Virus record (IMG/VR): IMGVR_UViG_3300042564_004571
Location: 1-31,773 of that record
From: a virus
Length of the DNA: 31,773 nucleotides
Strand: one strand, 5' to 3'
A model generated the notes under the pieces. The model searched no databases, was not told the origin of the DNA, and saw nothing but the letters and a program-made list of their open reading frames with translations. The first letter of the stretch is position 1. Every line of letters begins with the position of its first letter. This document shows positions 18,385-26,249 of this stretch, one piece after another. Made by a program: the position numbers and the translations under genes.

Positions 18385-19165
18385 TCAGTCAATATCTAAT
18401 ATTGCAAATACTTTTCCACCTGCAATTGTGTCATCTTTCAATCCGTTGACTCCCTTTAACTTGCGAACAGCTTCACCAGTTGCGGCATCATAAGTACCAG
18501 TTGCTTCACCTGCATAAAAGCCAGCGTTCTTAAGAGCTGATTGTAGTCTCTTAACATCTTCACCAGTTGCACCAACACTTAACTTATCTCTCATTGGTGC
18601 CTCCGCAATTTCTCCTGCTTCTGGAGCACCACCAGCAAATGCTAGCGGTTCTTTATCTCCAACACAGTATTGCCAATGCCATGCTTCATACTCTGGATTA
18701 GGCTTACCTTCTTTTGTTGGTGCACCCTGCAAATAAAAACCATACTTTGGAGCATTTTCACACATCCACTTATATCGTTTTGCATCTTGCATATTTAAGT
18801 CAATAGCTAATCCGAAGACCATGGTTTGATGTTCCAGGAGTTCCAGATGGACTCATTCCCTCTTTGAGGTACCAAACCTTGTTGTTGTATTTACGGGTAA
18901 TTTCTGGGTTACGCTTTGTTTTTGCATCAGCATAACGTGACATAAACATTGAAAGCTGTGCTTCAAATGGACGATAATCCCCAATGTTCTGTAGCTTATG
19001 ACCAGCTTTAGCAGCTTCGTCATAAAGTGCATTGAAGGCTTTAGCTGCCTTTACCCACATTTGACCGCCACATTTAACCTTAGCAAGCTGGTTTGGCTTA
19101 AGCTTGCCGTTTTCTACGTTTTGTAACTCTTTTGGTATAATCATTTTTTCTACTGGATGAGTCAT
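18385..19165 (-). CDS. Endolysin: VanY-type D,D-carboxypeptidase with peptidoglycan-binding domain, made by +1 recoding
   Basis: The ATG at 19165 follows GGGAGA. The zero frame runs to PGTSNHGL and stops after ISY. Reading CGGA at 18814 as glycine gives S113-N-H115-G-L-G118-L-A120-I-D122, the SxHxxGxAxD zinc motif of VanY/DacB peptidases. The rest of the catalytic domain follows, including the EAWHWQY metal-binding motif. A PG_binding_1 domain completes the C-terminus (GEDVKRLQSALKNAGFYAG...). The joined product is about 259 residues, a normal length. Without the shift the N-terminal part lacks zinc ligands and the C-terminal part lacks its first half. It cuts D-Ala-D-Ala or peptide cross-links in the host wall at lysis. 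Confidence 0.92.
18811..18814 (-). other. +1 recoding quadruplet CGGA inside the VanY zinc motif
   Basis: Context CAT GGT CTT CGG ATT. The inserted glycine is the conserved G of SxHxxGxAxD, so zero-frame reading destroys the active site. Confidence 0.92.
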
Positions 19166-19203
19166 TTTTTCTCCCTTACTTGTTTGTTTATATAGTAAAT
19201 GCT

Positions 19204-19947
19204 TTACTTGTTTTTAAAAAGACTTGATGGGTATGTGTCATCTATCTCTTGGTATTTTAATGGGAATCTATCAAAAGGATCAATCCCATATTTAATTCTA
19301 TTCATTATTAATTCATCAGATTTAAATTCATCTTTATCATATTCTGTATGAGCAAAGGATTCAATTTTATTCTTTATATTATCTTCTTCCCCTAAGAAAG
19401 AAAAGTGCCAGCCACCATTAGGTATGGTTGGCAGAGTCATTGATCGCAGCTCTTGAGGAGTTATGGATTCAAGGTGACTCTTTTTGCAAACTACAGGTCT
19501 AGCTCCTTGATTGCAGTGATCAGGAACCTGCCAATTAAAATTCCAAAAATATTGTTTTACATCTAGTCTAACTGGATCGTATTCATATTTTATACTTTCA
19601 ACAGTTTTATAGTTCCAGATTTCATCTGCGTCGGAAATGATTACTAAATCATCATCTTGTATATCTAAATTTTTTAATGCTGTAGCTATAGAATTTCTCT
19701 GAAAATATTCTCTTTCCCAAGCATTGGTGCATGTGTTTGGAAAGTCAATTTTAAAACGTAGTATCTTTGGCAGCCATTTATTCATCCAATCTGGAAATGA
19801 ATCAAGATAAAATGGTTTTGGTTTTCCAGTAAAAGTTTCAGAAGCTTCAACGATTAAAAAGAAATCTACAAAATCTCCCAGTTCTTCTAACCTTAGTTTT
19901 AAAACTTGTTCTTCATTATAATATGTAAAGCAATCAAATATTTTCAT
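19204..19947 (-). CDS. Glycosyltransferase family 17-like
   Basis: About 247 residues. MKIFDCFTYYNEEQVLKLRL, then FFLIVEASETFTGKPK and DDLVIISDADEIW, match GT17 (beta-1,4-GlcNAc transferase-type) proteins; SDADE is the likely nucleotide-sugar/metal site. I prefer the ATG at 19947; 19965 is also possible. First from the left in a glycan cassette; its start overlaps the end of the next gene upstream. It probably adds a sugar to phage or host glycan. Confidence 0.8.
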   Translation of the reverse strand: MKIFDCFTYYNEEQVLKLRLEELGDFVDFFLIVEASETFTGKPKPFYLDSFPDWMNKWLPKILRFKIDFPNTCTNAWEREYFQRNSIATALKNLDIQDDDLVIISDADEIWNYKTVESIKYEYDPVRLDVKQYFWNFNWQVPDHCNQGARPVVCKKSHLESITPQELRSMTLPTIPNGGWHFSFLGEEDNIKNKIESFAHTEYDKDEFKSDELIMNRIKYGIDPFDRFPLKYQEIDDTYPSSLFKNK

Positions 19948-20401
19948 AGATAAATATTCTTTCATCTGAAAGCATTGAGTATTTTTTTGCTTCTATTTCT
20001 ATTTTATTGTTGCGCTCTAAATGTAATTCAATTGAAGAAGCCCAGTCACCAGGATTAATTATCAAAGCGTGACCACCATGCTTAAGTATGTTTTTAACCT
20101 GATCTGCAATAAATGTATTATCATTAGTAAGTATCTCTGGATTATATCCTATGGATATAAATAGGTCAGCATAATCATACCCAGTGTATGGTCCATTGTA
20201 TCCTATCTCCCAAAATGCTACACCATCAAAATACTCTCTTTTAGATCTATCAGTATGAAGGATAAAGCTTTCCATAGAATGCTCATTACTTTTCATAACT
20301 TCTCTTAATAAGAGAGAGTCGTTAACTTCACTATATAAAATGATGTTATGCTTGCGCTCAAAAATATCCCTAATAATGTGGCACAAAAAATCATAGTTCA
20401 T
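19934..20401 (-). CDS. Unknown protein in glycan cassette
   Basis: 155 residues. GGHALIINPG near residue 108-117 is reminiscent of a Rossmann methyltransferase strand, but the SAM motif is absent. It lies between a methyltransferase (2-base gap) and GT17 (overlap), so it likely works in the same pathway. Confidence 0.55.
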   Translation of the reverse strand: MNYDFLCHIIRDIFERKHNIILYSEVNDSLLLREVMKSNEHSMESFILHTDRSKREYFDGVAFWEIGYNGPYTGYDYADLFISIGYNPEILTNDNTFIADQVKNILKHGGHALIINPGDWASSIELHLERNNKIEIEAKKYSMLSDERIFIYENI

Positions 20402-20402
20402 T

Positions 20403-20939
20403 TTAGAGTGGCTTTCTAGCGTCCACCTTTAACCATCCCCATTCGTCACCTCTTTTAATGTCAAGGATTTCAAAACCCATTTTTTTAAAGTCATCTTCTA
20501 ACATTCTGTGAGTTAAACCAACAAAATGAAAGTCAAAAGGATTAAGTTGTTCTGCAAAGAATATCTGTTGCATTCTTCTGTCACCGTCAAGGGAATCCAT
20601 TGCAAGTATCTGATTGCATGCCAACAAAAAGTCTGGAACTTCAATTCTAATCATTCCACCTGGCTTTACAATTCGACACCATTCTTTAAGAACAGATTGA
20701 TATTCTTTCCAGGGAAAGTGCTCCAAGCATTCTGAGTTATAAACTATGTCTGCATAGTTATCAGGCATGTCAAGTTTTCTTGCATCGCACACAACATCTA
20801 CTGGCACTTGCTGTTTATTAACATGGTCATACAAAGGAGTTGGATCTATGTCAACATGTATCCAGTCTGGGCCAAGGTATGTTCTTGTTCCAATTACAAC
20901 TTTAACTCCATTACCTTGAGGTATAGTTTCTAGTCTCAT
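20403..20939 (-). CDS. SAM-dependent methyltransferase (type 11-like)
   Basis: About 178 residues. ADIVYNSECLEHFPW and VKPGGMIRIEVPDF are the motif IV and post-motif strand of class I methyltransferases; WIHVDIDPTP holds the acidic loop. The N-terminal Gly-rich loop is weak. I chose the ATG at 20939 (AGGA just upstream), not a TTG further out. It begins right after the RmlC-like gene. It probably methylates a sugar. Confidence 0.75.
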   Translation of the reverse strand: MRLETIPQGNGVKVVIGTRTYLGPDWIHVDIDPTPLYDHVNKQQVPVDVVCDARKLDMPDNYADIVYNSECLEHFPWKEYQSVLKEWCRIVKPGGMIRIEVPDFLLACNQILAMDSLDGDRRMQQIFFAEQLNPFDFHFVGLTHRMLEDDFKKMGFEILDIKRGDEWGWLKVDARKPL

Positions 20940-20944
20940 TTTTC

Positions 20945-21496
20945 CTACGTTCTTAAGGGCCAAACAGGCATCTTTGTAATATCTATCTCACCTAGAATTG
21001 GGTTAGTACTATCTCTTACTGAGAGAATTGGATCTTGCACTGACCATTCTGCATCAATCATTTTATCATTCCAAAGAACTCCAAGTTCGTCAGCTTGATT
21101 GTAATAATTGTCTACCAAATAAGTTAAGATCATATCTGTAGTAGCAGAAAAACCATGGGCAACTCCTGGTGGAATATATAATCCGAGATTATTATCTCCT
21201 GTTAAATCTACAGAATAAACTTCTCCTTCTGTTGGAGAACCTATTCTCATGTCATACAGAACTGCTCTAGCTTCCCCAAAAGGCACATACCAATAGTCAG
21301 ACTGATGCAGATGGTAATGAAATCCAGCTAGAGCACCTGCAGATTTAGATGATCTATTTGTTTGTATTACTTCTCTTGCTCCTGGTATCCAATCTCTTCT
21401 ATAAGATTCGGTAAAGAAACCTCTGTCGTCACCAAATTTTTGTGGCTCCACCAAGAAAGCACCTTTGATGTTTGTCTCTTGTACATTTGCACCCAT
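20945..21496 (-). CDS. rmlC: RmlC-like dTDP-4-dehydrorhamnose 3,5-epimerase
   Basis: 183 residues, the usual family length. KGAFLVEPQKFGDDRGFFTE, then LAGFHYHLHQSDYW and PPGVAHGFSA follow the RmlC cupin pattern (D-RG-F-E; G-H-Q; YIP-G-AHGF). The start shares TAATG with the stop of the GT2 gene. It would make or modify a 6-deoxy sugar nucleotide with the nearby reductase. The name reflects family, not proven substrate. Confidence 0.85.
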   Translation of the reverse strand: MGANVQETNIKGAFLVEPQKFGDDRGFFTESYRRDWIPGAREVIQTNRSSKSAGALAGFHYHLHQSDYWYVPFGEARAVLYDMRIGSPTEGEVYSVDLTGDNNLGLYIPPGVAHGFSATTDMILTYLVDNYYNQADELGVLWNDKMIDAEWSVQDPILSVRDSTNPILGEIDITKMPVWPLRT

Positions 21497-22356
21497 TAGA
21501 TTATTCTTCCTCTGTAAAAATTAGTCCATCTAGGGACTTTAATAAGATCAACTTCTCTACCCAAAGCTGCAATATATACTGTCTCTGGATTTTCATTTAG
21601 TCCTTTAAGTTCTGGCTGCGATTGATACCACTCTTCCAAGTAGATGGCACTCCAGTCTTCAAATCTAGTTACATTAGGACTGTGGTACGTGACATTCGGG
21701 CCAACGTAATACTTATTCCACTTGTTGACCCAATTAACAACACCTTCATTGATTCTATTTTTAGAAGCTGGATCGTTTGAACTGGTTGAATCATGTCGAA
21801 CATGAATAGCTGGATCAGCTATCATCTTCCAGCCATCAAGTCTAAGACGAGTTTGATAATCTACTTCTTCTTGGTGACCAATCTCAGTATCAAATCCGCC
21901 AATTCGCAAGTACGCTTGCTTCTTAAGCATCCAGCAAAAGCCAACACCCCATAGTATTTCTGTATACTTAGGTCTTGGAATTTGATAAGCCCCACCATTA
22001 GGAAAGGCCATTGCGACTTCTAAGTTTGTAGCAAGATAGCCTGCAAGTTTTTCGTCCCAACCATTAGTTATTACATAGGCATCGTTGTCTAGGTAGCCAA
22101 CATAATCTGTTTCTGCCCATTCTAGTATTTGATTGACTGCTCCAACGTATCCACTATTGTTATCTAAGAATCTTGGAATAATTCTTGAATCTTCACTAGC
22201 ATGTCTTTCAATAACTTCTCTGACACCTGGGTCAGTTGAAGCATTATCAATAACTAGAAAACGCCAATCAGAAATAGAGTTTTGTCTCATGTTAGTGAGC
22301 ATCATATTTAACTTCTCAGGATTGTTATAGCTAGCAGTACCCATATCTATTCTCAT
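21496..22356 (-). CDS. Family 2 glycosyltransferase
   Basis: About 286 residues. MRIDMGTASYNNPEKL, LVIDNASTDPGV, NNSGYVGAVN and YVGYLDNDAYV give the GT-A fold with its DxD-type site; FDTEIGHQEEVDYQTRL is the catalytic-loop region of rhamnosyltransferase-like members. I chose the ATG at 22356, which overlaps the upstream stop as ATGA. Coupled to the methyltransferase gene. Transfers a sugar to a glycan or virion protein. Confidence 0.85.
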   Translation of the reverse strand: MRIDMGTASYNNPEKLNMMLTNMRQNSISDWRFLVIDNASTDPGVREVIERHASEDSRIIPRFLDNNSGYVGAVNQILEWAETDYVGYLDNDAYVITNGWDEKLAGYLATNLEVAMAFPNGGAYQIPRPKYTEILWGVGFCWMLKKQAYLRIGGFDTEIGHQEEVDYQTRLRLDGWKMIADPAIHVRHDSTSSNDPASKNRINEGVVNWVNKWNKYYVGPNVTYHSPNVTRFEDWSAIYLEEWYQSQPELKGLNENPETVYIAALGREVDLIKVPRWTNFYRGRII

Positions 22357-23090
22357 GGCTTCACCCACCACTGTCCATTTTCATGTCGGACAAATCCTAT
22401 TTTCACTAACATTGGATCCCATTCCCATTCATATTTATTATTAATGGACAGGTGCATGGGAATAGAATTTCCATGCTCTGCATCGCCTATGCCAAATGCA
22501 TTATTAGGAATGAATACACCATTTTTCTTTAAGCAGTTAAAAATAGCTAATGCCCATTCGTCTACGTTTACAACGTGCTCTAGAAAATCTAAAGCAACGA
22601 CGCCATCAAACTTGTTTGTGCCAATTTTTGGCGCAAAGCTATCAGTGAATAGAGTTTTAATATTTAGATCAGGACGCTTATTAAATCTATGCTGGGCAAA
22701 ACCGGCTGTCTTACTACCCTCTAAGTCGTGGTAAGTGGTGTTCAATCCTTCTTCAGCCATTCTCAAGCTGAGTGTACCAATGCCATCACCAATGCTAAGG
22801 ATCTCTTTCTTTCCAGAATGAGCTAGTCCTAAACTAATACTTTCGCACATGCCTTTGTAGTTAAAACCATCATCTAAGTGATATGAAGAAAGCTCCCAGA
22901 TATAAGTATCTGTATTTCTATACCAATTAAGGAGAGAGTTTGGATCATCTACATTGGTATTGGTAGAAGTAAAATCTTCTGCAACCATATGGTGATTAGG
23001 GTGAAACCCTAAAGATAAACGCTGTTTAGCTTTATCTAAAGTGACACCCAAGTATTCTGATATATCATTTGCCTGTGTCTCTAAGTTCAT
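22353..23090 (-). CDS. SAM-dependent methyltransferase
   Basis: 245 residues. ILSIGDGIGTLSLRMAEEG is the SAM-binding loop, and FDGVVALDFLEHVVNVDEW the motif IV region. The N-terminus is helical and carries WYRNTDTYIWELS. Overlaps the reductase gene upstream and is coupled to GT2 downstream. Sugar O-methylation is likely. Confidence 0.8.
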   Translation of the reverse strand: MNLETQANDISEYLGVTLDKAKQRLSLGFHPNHHMVAEDFTSTNTNVDDPNSLLNWYRNTDTYIWELSSYHLDDGFNYKGMCESISLGLAHSGKKEILSIGDGIGTLSLRMAEEGLNTTYHDLEGSKTAGFAQHRFNKRPDLNIKTLFTDSFAPKIGTNKFDGVVALDFLEHVVNVDEWALAIFNCLKKNGVFIPNNAFGIGDAEHGNSIPMHLSINNKYEWEWDPMLVKIGFVRHENGQWWVKP

Positions 23091-23961
23091 TATTTATTGT
23101 TTCCCATTCTAAATAGCATTTTTCTAAACCATACATATAATCAGTTATGTATAAAGATGTTCCATCTTCCCAAGTGGTGTCCTTGGGTCTTGCTACATTA
23201 CTGGTGAAATAAGTATAGGATACTGGTTTGATTTCAGTATCTAGTTTACCATTAGAAGCTGTCTTTATGTCGCTAGCTAGAGAAAATCTTGAAGATTTTA
23301 TTGGATTACCTATGTGAATAATTTTTTGATCACTTTCTTCAAAGTGAAGAGCGGTATCCCAAAGTATCATGGCAGCGTCATAAGCAAAGACTGGGGAAAA
23401 AAATCTATCATCAACTTGAAGCTGCTCTTTTTGTTCCATCATAATTTCTAATGGATTTTTTCTGCCTACATCTTGAAAAGGTCTTACTCCTATAACAAAA
23501 GTTAACCTAACTATTTTTACATTATCATGTGAAATAATAAGCTTTTCAGCAAGGGCTTTCTGCTTGCCATACCATGTGATAGGATGTGGTTTAGAGTTAG
23601 TATTATAATTAGCATTTTCTCCGCTAAAGATACCCTGTGTACTAACTTGTATTAATTTTTTATTATTATTGCTAACCCATGTAGCTAAAGTAAGAGGCAG
23701 TTTTACGTTGACATATATTGACTCATCCGGATTTTGTTCTACGGCGTCAACTACGTTTTGTCCTGCTAAGTTAATAATTACATCGGGAGAATTAGCATCA
23801 AGCCAAGCTTCTATGTCGTCTTCACCAACATTTAGTTGCGACCATTCTAAATAGCCTTTTCTTCTCGTGAAGATAGCGTCAGCCCATTCAGGCTTGTTTA
23901 CCATCATGTGCTGACCTACTATTCCGCCAGCTCCTATAACAACAACTTTTTTATTATGCAT
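23065..23961 (-). CDS. RmlD-like NAD(P)-dependent sugar reductase
   Basis: 298 residues. VVVIGAGGIVGQ is the dinucleotide loop. VIINLAGQNVVD, VSTQGIFSG and TWYGKQKALAEK (the Y-x3-K pair) follow RmlD order, and ARPKDTTW matches the RP-ts end motif. Likely the last step in making a deoxy sugar nucleotide, paired with the RmlC-like epimerase. Overlaps both neighbours by a few codons. Confidence 0.82.
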   Translation of the reverse strand: MHNKKVVVIGAGGIVGQHMMVNKPEWADAIFTRRKGYLEWSQLNVGEDDIEAWLDANSPDVIINLAGQNVVDAVEQNPDESIYVNVKLPLTLATWVSNNNKKLIQVSTQGIFSGENANYNTNSKPHPITWYGKQKALAEKLIISHDNVKIVRLTFVIGVRPFQDVGRKNPLEIMMEQKEQLQVDDRFFSPVFAYDAAMILWDTALHFEESDQKIIHIGNPIKSSRFSLASDIKTASNGKLDTEIKPVSYTYFTSNVARPKDTTWEDGTSLYITDYMYGLEKCYLEWETINNELRDTGK

Positions 23962-24187
23962 TGTCTTTTCGCCACTTCCACATATTTCTCCAGTGAACCC
24001 ATTGCCATAGAATCCACATCGCTAAAAATCCCGGCTTATCAAATATAATAGAGTATATTACCCAAGGTATTGAATGTAAAGCAACAATCAAATGACCTTG
24101 CCATTTTTTATTGCCCACCTGATAGCTGCCGTAAACTCCTATTAGCTCCATGGTAAATAATAACCAGGTCCACGCAGTTTCGCTCAT
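23954..24187 (-). CDS. Small aromatic-rich membrane protein
   Basis: 77 residues with three membrane-prone segments and many Trp (WTWLLFTMELIGVYGSY, LIVALHSIPWVIYSII, FLAMWILWQWVHW). No signal peptide. Upstream, on the minus strand, is TATAAT (24220-24225) with TTTACA 13 bases further out; this may be a phage-type promoter for the glycan cassette. Function unknown. Confidence 0.6.
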   Translation of the reverse strand: MSETAWTWLLFTMELIGVYGSYQVGNKKWQGHLIVALHSIPWVIYSIIFDKPGFLAMWILWQWVHWRNMWKWRKDNA

Positions 24188-24245
24188 ATAAAATTGTATT
24201 CCTTTTTTAGATTTACAAAATTATATCACAAAAAAAAATGTAAAT

Positions 24246-24314
24246 CTATTTTCTTAGCAGAAAAGAAGCGTACATTATGATGACGGTCAATATCATAATA
24301 GCTTGTATTATCAT
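24246..24314 (-). CDS. 22-residue single-span membrane peptide
   Basis: MIIQAIMILTVIIMYASFLLRK: one hydrophobic helix ending in RK, the size of small phage membrane peptides. The start lies just after the preceding gene's stop. Too short to be certain. Confidence 0.4.
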   Translation of the reverse strand: MIIQAIMILTVIIMYASFLLRK

Positions 24315-24315
24315 T

Positions 24316-24537
24316 TTAATCTGACTGAATAACTTTCATTACCAGAAAACAAAGACGCATTAGATCGTTATTAGAGATACTAAATACGTTGTCTGATCCA
24401 TCTCTGGTTTTTAAATTTATTGTATGTGCAGATATAAGTTCGCCCTCTGTATTGATCATCGTAATTTCTTTGCTTACATTTATCTGATCAATCATTGGCA
24501 TAAATCCGCTAAAAGATTCTTCTGTTTGATCGAACAC
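24316..24537 (-). CDS. Small hypothetical protein
   Basis: 73 residues, beta-prone in the middle with a C-terminal helix (NDLMRLCFLVMKVIQ). The start overlaps the stop of the next gene upstream by one base. No family recognised. Confidence 0.55.
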   Translation of the reverse strand: MFDQTEESFSGFMPMIDQINVSKEITMINTEGELISAHTINLKTRDGSDNVFSISNNDLMRLCFLVMKVIQSD

Positions 24538-24815
24538 TATTTCTTCTTTTTAGTAAAGGTTGAAACATTCTTTGGGGCCTGTCCCTTAACTCCTTGTTGT
24601 GGAGTTCCAGAGGACCTTTTTCTTTGTACTGCGCTTTTCTTTTGTGCCGGAGTCATTGCTCTAGCCTTTGCAACTGGTACACACTTTGCATACCCAGATC
24701 CACCTGCGCCAGAAGTTCCACATGGTTGATACTTACCTTTTTTTTTGGGAGCACCAATGTTGACCCATTTTTGATCAAACCATTTAGTTAATCCAACACC
24801 CTTAGGACCTGGCAT
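24537..24815 (-). CDS. Small basic phage protein (DUF5872-like)
   Basis: 92 residues. LTKWFDQKWVNIGAPKKKGKYQPCG and GYAKCVPVAKARAMT match a family common in phages and large DNA viruses that I believe is DUF5872. Lys-rich C-terminus. Function unknown; nucleic-acid or capsid binding is possible. Its start overlaps the upstream stop as TAATG. Confidence 0.7.
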   Translation of the reverse strand: MPGPKGVGLTKWFDQKWVNIGAPKKKGKYQPCGTSGAGGSGYAKCVPVAKARAMTPAQKKSAVQRKRSSGTPQQGVKGQAPKNVSTFTKKKK

Positions 24816-24928
24816 TATTTTTTTCCACTTCTCGATTGCTTAGATTTTTTAGTTGGTGTGCAGTTAGGAACTAGCTTTCCGCCCTTTACCTTCATGCCTT
24901 TAGCAGAATAGCCTTTCCAACACGCCAT
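24815..24928 (-). CDS. Tiny Lys-rich protein
   Basis: 37 residues: MACWKGYSAKGMKVKGG... with two Cys and a Lys/Ser tail. Overlaps both neighbours by TAATG-type junctions, the style of the whole cluster. Confidence 0.55.
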   Translation of the reverse strand: MACWKGYSAKGMKVKGGKLVPNCTPTKKSKQSRSGKK

Positions 24929-25041
24929 TATTTTTTCTTTCTTAAATTTTTTTCATAATCTTTTTTATAGAAAGAACCTTTATTTTTTAAATCTTTTTCT
25001 ATTTCTTTTTTTCTTTCAGAAGATTTCTTTTGCGCAGACAT
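24928..25041 (-). CDS. Tiny charged helical protein
   Basis: 37 residues, MSAQKKSSERKKEIEKD..., nearly all Lys/Glu/Asp/Arg. An upstream ATG in the same frame would overlap a better gene (25043-25222), so I use the ATG at 25041. Confidence 0.5.
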   Translation of the reverse strand: MSAQKKSSERKKEIEKDLKNKGSFYKKDYEKNLRKKK

Positions 25042-25042
25042 A

Positions 25043-25222
25043 CTACTTTTTCTTTGTAGCCTTCTTGGTAGAAACAGTTTTCCATGTTCCACCAGCTGCC
25101 TTATACTTCTTTGCAGCCCATGCGTTAGCATAAGCTGAGGGGTATACGTCAAACTTTGCTTTAGCCTGAGACTTTGCGGCAGACCACAATTCTGGCTTAG
25201 TCGGTTTATTTACCTTAGCCAT
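25043..25222 (-). CDS. Small conserved phage protein (DVYPSAYANAWA motif)
   Basis: 59 residues. KPELWSAAKSQAKAKF followed by DVYPSAYANAWAAKKYKAAGG is a highly recognisable motif shared by many phages and giant viruses. Lys-rich tail. Function unknown. Confidence 0.75.
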   Translation of the reverse strand: MAKVNKPTKPELWSAAKSQAKAKFDVYPSAYANAWAAKKYKAAGGTWKTVSTKKATKKK

Positions 25223-25338
25223 TACTTCTTCTTCTTTTTTGGAGGGGTTTTTTTTCCATCAAAAACTACATTCATTGCACCCTTAATATCCTTAAGGTAA
25301 TTATTGTTATCCTTTTTGCTATTTTTTGAATATGCCAT
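25222..25338 (-). CDS. Tiny Lys-rich protein
   Basis: 38 residues, MAYSKNSKKDNNNYLKDIK... ending in five Lys. Overlaps the downstream start by one base. Confidence 0.5.
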   Translation of the reverse strand: MAYSKNSKKDNNNYLKDIKGAMNVVFDGKKTPPKKKKK

Positions 25339-25340
25339 TG

Positions 25341-25550
25341 TTATTTATTCTTTCTTTTAGCAGAAATTTTTCTAAGAGTCTTAGCCAAATTAGCTTGACG
25401 AACAGTTCTTGCACTGTACTTGCTAGGATTTTTGGTAACCGCAGCTGCCATGCCGGCAACTGATTTGCCAGCTTTCTTAGCCTTAGCAGTAAATGCTCCG
25501 GGTCTTTTAATAGCTCCCTGAATCCATTTATTATCTTTTTTTTCTACCAT
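25341..25550 (-). CDS. Small basic conserved phage protein
   Basis: 69 residues. NKWIQGAIKRPGAFTAKAKKAG and ARTVRQANLAKTLRKI follow a pattern seen in many environmental phages (WIQ-AIK-PGAFTAKA...RQA-LA-T). Strongly basic; probably nucleic-acid associated. Confidence 0.7.
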   Translation of the reverse strand: MVEKKDNKWIQGAIKRPGAFTAKAKKAGKSVAGMAAAVTKNPSKYSARTVRQANLAKTLRKISAKRKNK

Positions 25551-25552
25551 TA

Positions 25553-25708
25553 TTACTTGCTCTTCTTTTTCCCCATGATGGCCTTTTGGATAAAAGGAGG
25601 AAGTTTCTTTTGAGCAGCAGTTAATCCGTTTGCTTTTTTTGCTGCACCCTTTTTCATTGCAGGCTTCTTAGCAGCACCTTTTTTCATGCCATCACCATTC
25701 ATTGCCAT
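25553..25708 (-). CDS. Tiny Lys/Ala-rich protein
   Basis: 51 residues. MAMNGDGMKKG opens it, as in the next gene, and LPPFIQKAIMGKK ends it. The shared N-terminus suggests paralogy with 25710-25829. Confidence 0.5.
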   Translation of the reverse strand: MAMNGDGMKKGAAKKPAMKKGAAKKANGLTAAQKKLPPFIQKAIMGKKKSK

Positions 25709-25709
25709 A

Positions 25710-25829
25710 TCAGTACATTCCTTTTTTGCTAGAGCCTTTTTTCATGCCACCCATTTTTTTCTTAGCCATTTTTTTAGGAGCAGCTTTCTTCATGCTACCT
25801 TTTTTCATACCATCGCCATACATTGTCAT
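25710..25829 (-). CDS. Tiny Lys/Met-rich protein
   Basis: 39 residues, MTMYGDGMKKGSMKKAA..., with repeated MKKG units. Likely paralogue of the 25553-25708 product. Confidence 0.5.
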   Translation of the reverse strand: MTMYGDGMKKGSMKKAAPKKMAKKKMGGMKKGSSKKGMY

Positions 25830-25839
25830 AATTTTTCCT

Positions 25840-26128
25840 TTACCATTTTACTTTATTAGCCCAGTAGGCTGCGGACATTTTGCCCTTAGCAATATTGCTT
25901 GCGTGACGAGCCTTGAAAGACTCTCTGCGCTTTCTATTTGAAGTTGATTCTCCTTGTTTTTGAGGAGAACCGCTTACTCCTTGTTGACCAAATCGTATTG
26001 TCTTAACCTGACTTCCTGATTTAGCAACAACAACATGAGATTTTTTAGGATGACTTGGAGTACGTTTTGGTTTATTAAAACCACTAACTCCGTGCCTTGG
26101 CTAGTCTAGGATCTTTTTTTGCTGCCAT
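25840..26128 (-). CDS. Conserved small phage protein (DUF6321-like), made by +1 recoding
   Basis: The ATG at 26128 starts MAAKKDPRLAKA; the zero frame then reads CGG AGT TAG and stops. Reading CGGA as glycine gives DPRLAKAGVSGFNKPKRTP, then PKKSHVVVAK, TIRFGQQGVSGSP, RKRRESFKARHASNIAKGK and MSAAYWANKVKW. All belong in order to one widespread small protein family of phages and viruses (I believe DUF6321). Joined length is 95 residues, as expected. No other start precedes the GVSGFNKPK strand, so the +1 frame alone cannot make the full protein. This is one of the cleanest cases for recoding. Confidence 0.88.
26089..26092 (-). other. +1 recoding quadruplet CGGA (small conserved protein)
   Basis: Context AAG GCA CGG AGT TAG. 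The zero frame ends one sense codon after CGG. Reading CGGA supplies the first Gly of AGVSGFNKPK. Confidence 0.9.
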
Positions 26129-26249
26129 TTTTTTTACCTTTATTTTTTTTAGAAGATTTATTAGTTATGTCCTTGATCTCAATGCCAAACATAGAATTGT
26201 TTTGACCCATTCTAGGACCACTAACATAGATACTTTTTTTAATAACCAT
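26106..26249 (-). CDS. Tiny Lys-rich protein
   Basis: 47 residues: MVIKKSIYVSGPRMGQNNSMFG... with a Lys-rich tail. Its end overlaps the start of the recoded gene by 23 bases. Confidence 0.5.
   Translation of the reverse strand: MVIKKSIYVSGPRMGQNNSMFGIEIKDITNKSSKKNKGKKNGSKKRS

Noticed and set aside
20939-20963. TTG start for the methyltransferase in the cassette
   Set aside because: It would overlap the RmlC-like gene and lacks a ribosome binding site; the ATG at 20939 has AGGA in place.
24928-25152. A 74-residue reading that starts upstream of the tiny charged protein
   Set aside because: Its first half is an out-of-frame reading of the well-conserved gene at 25043-25222.
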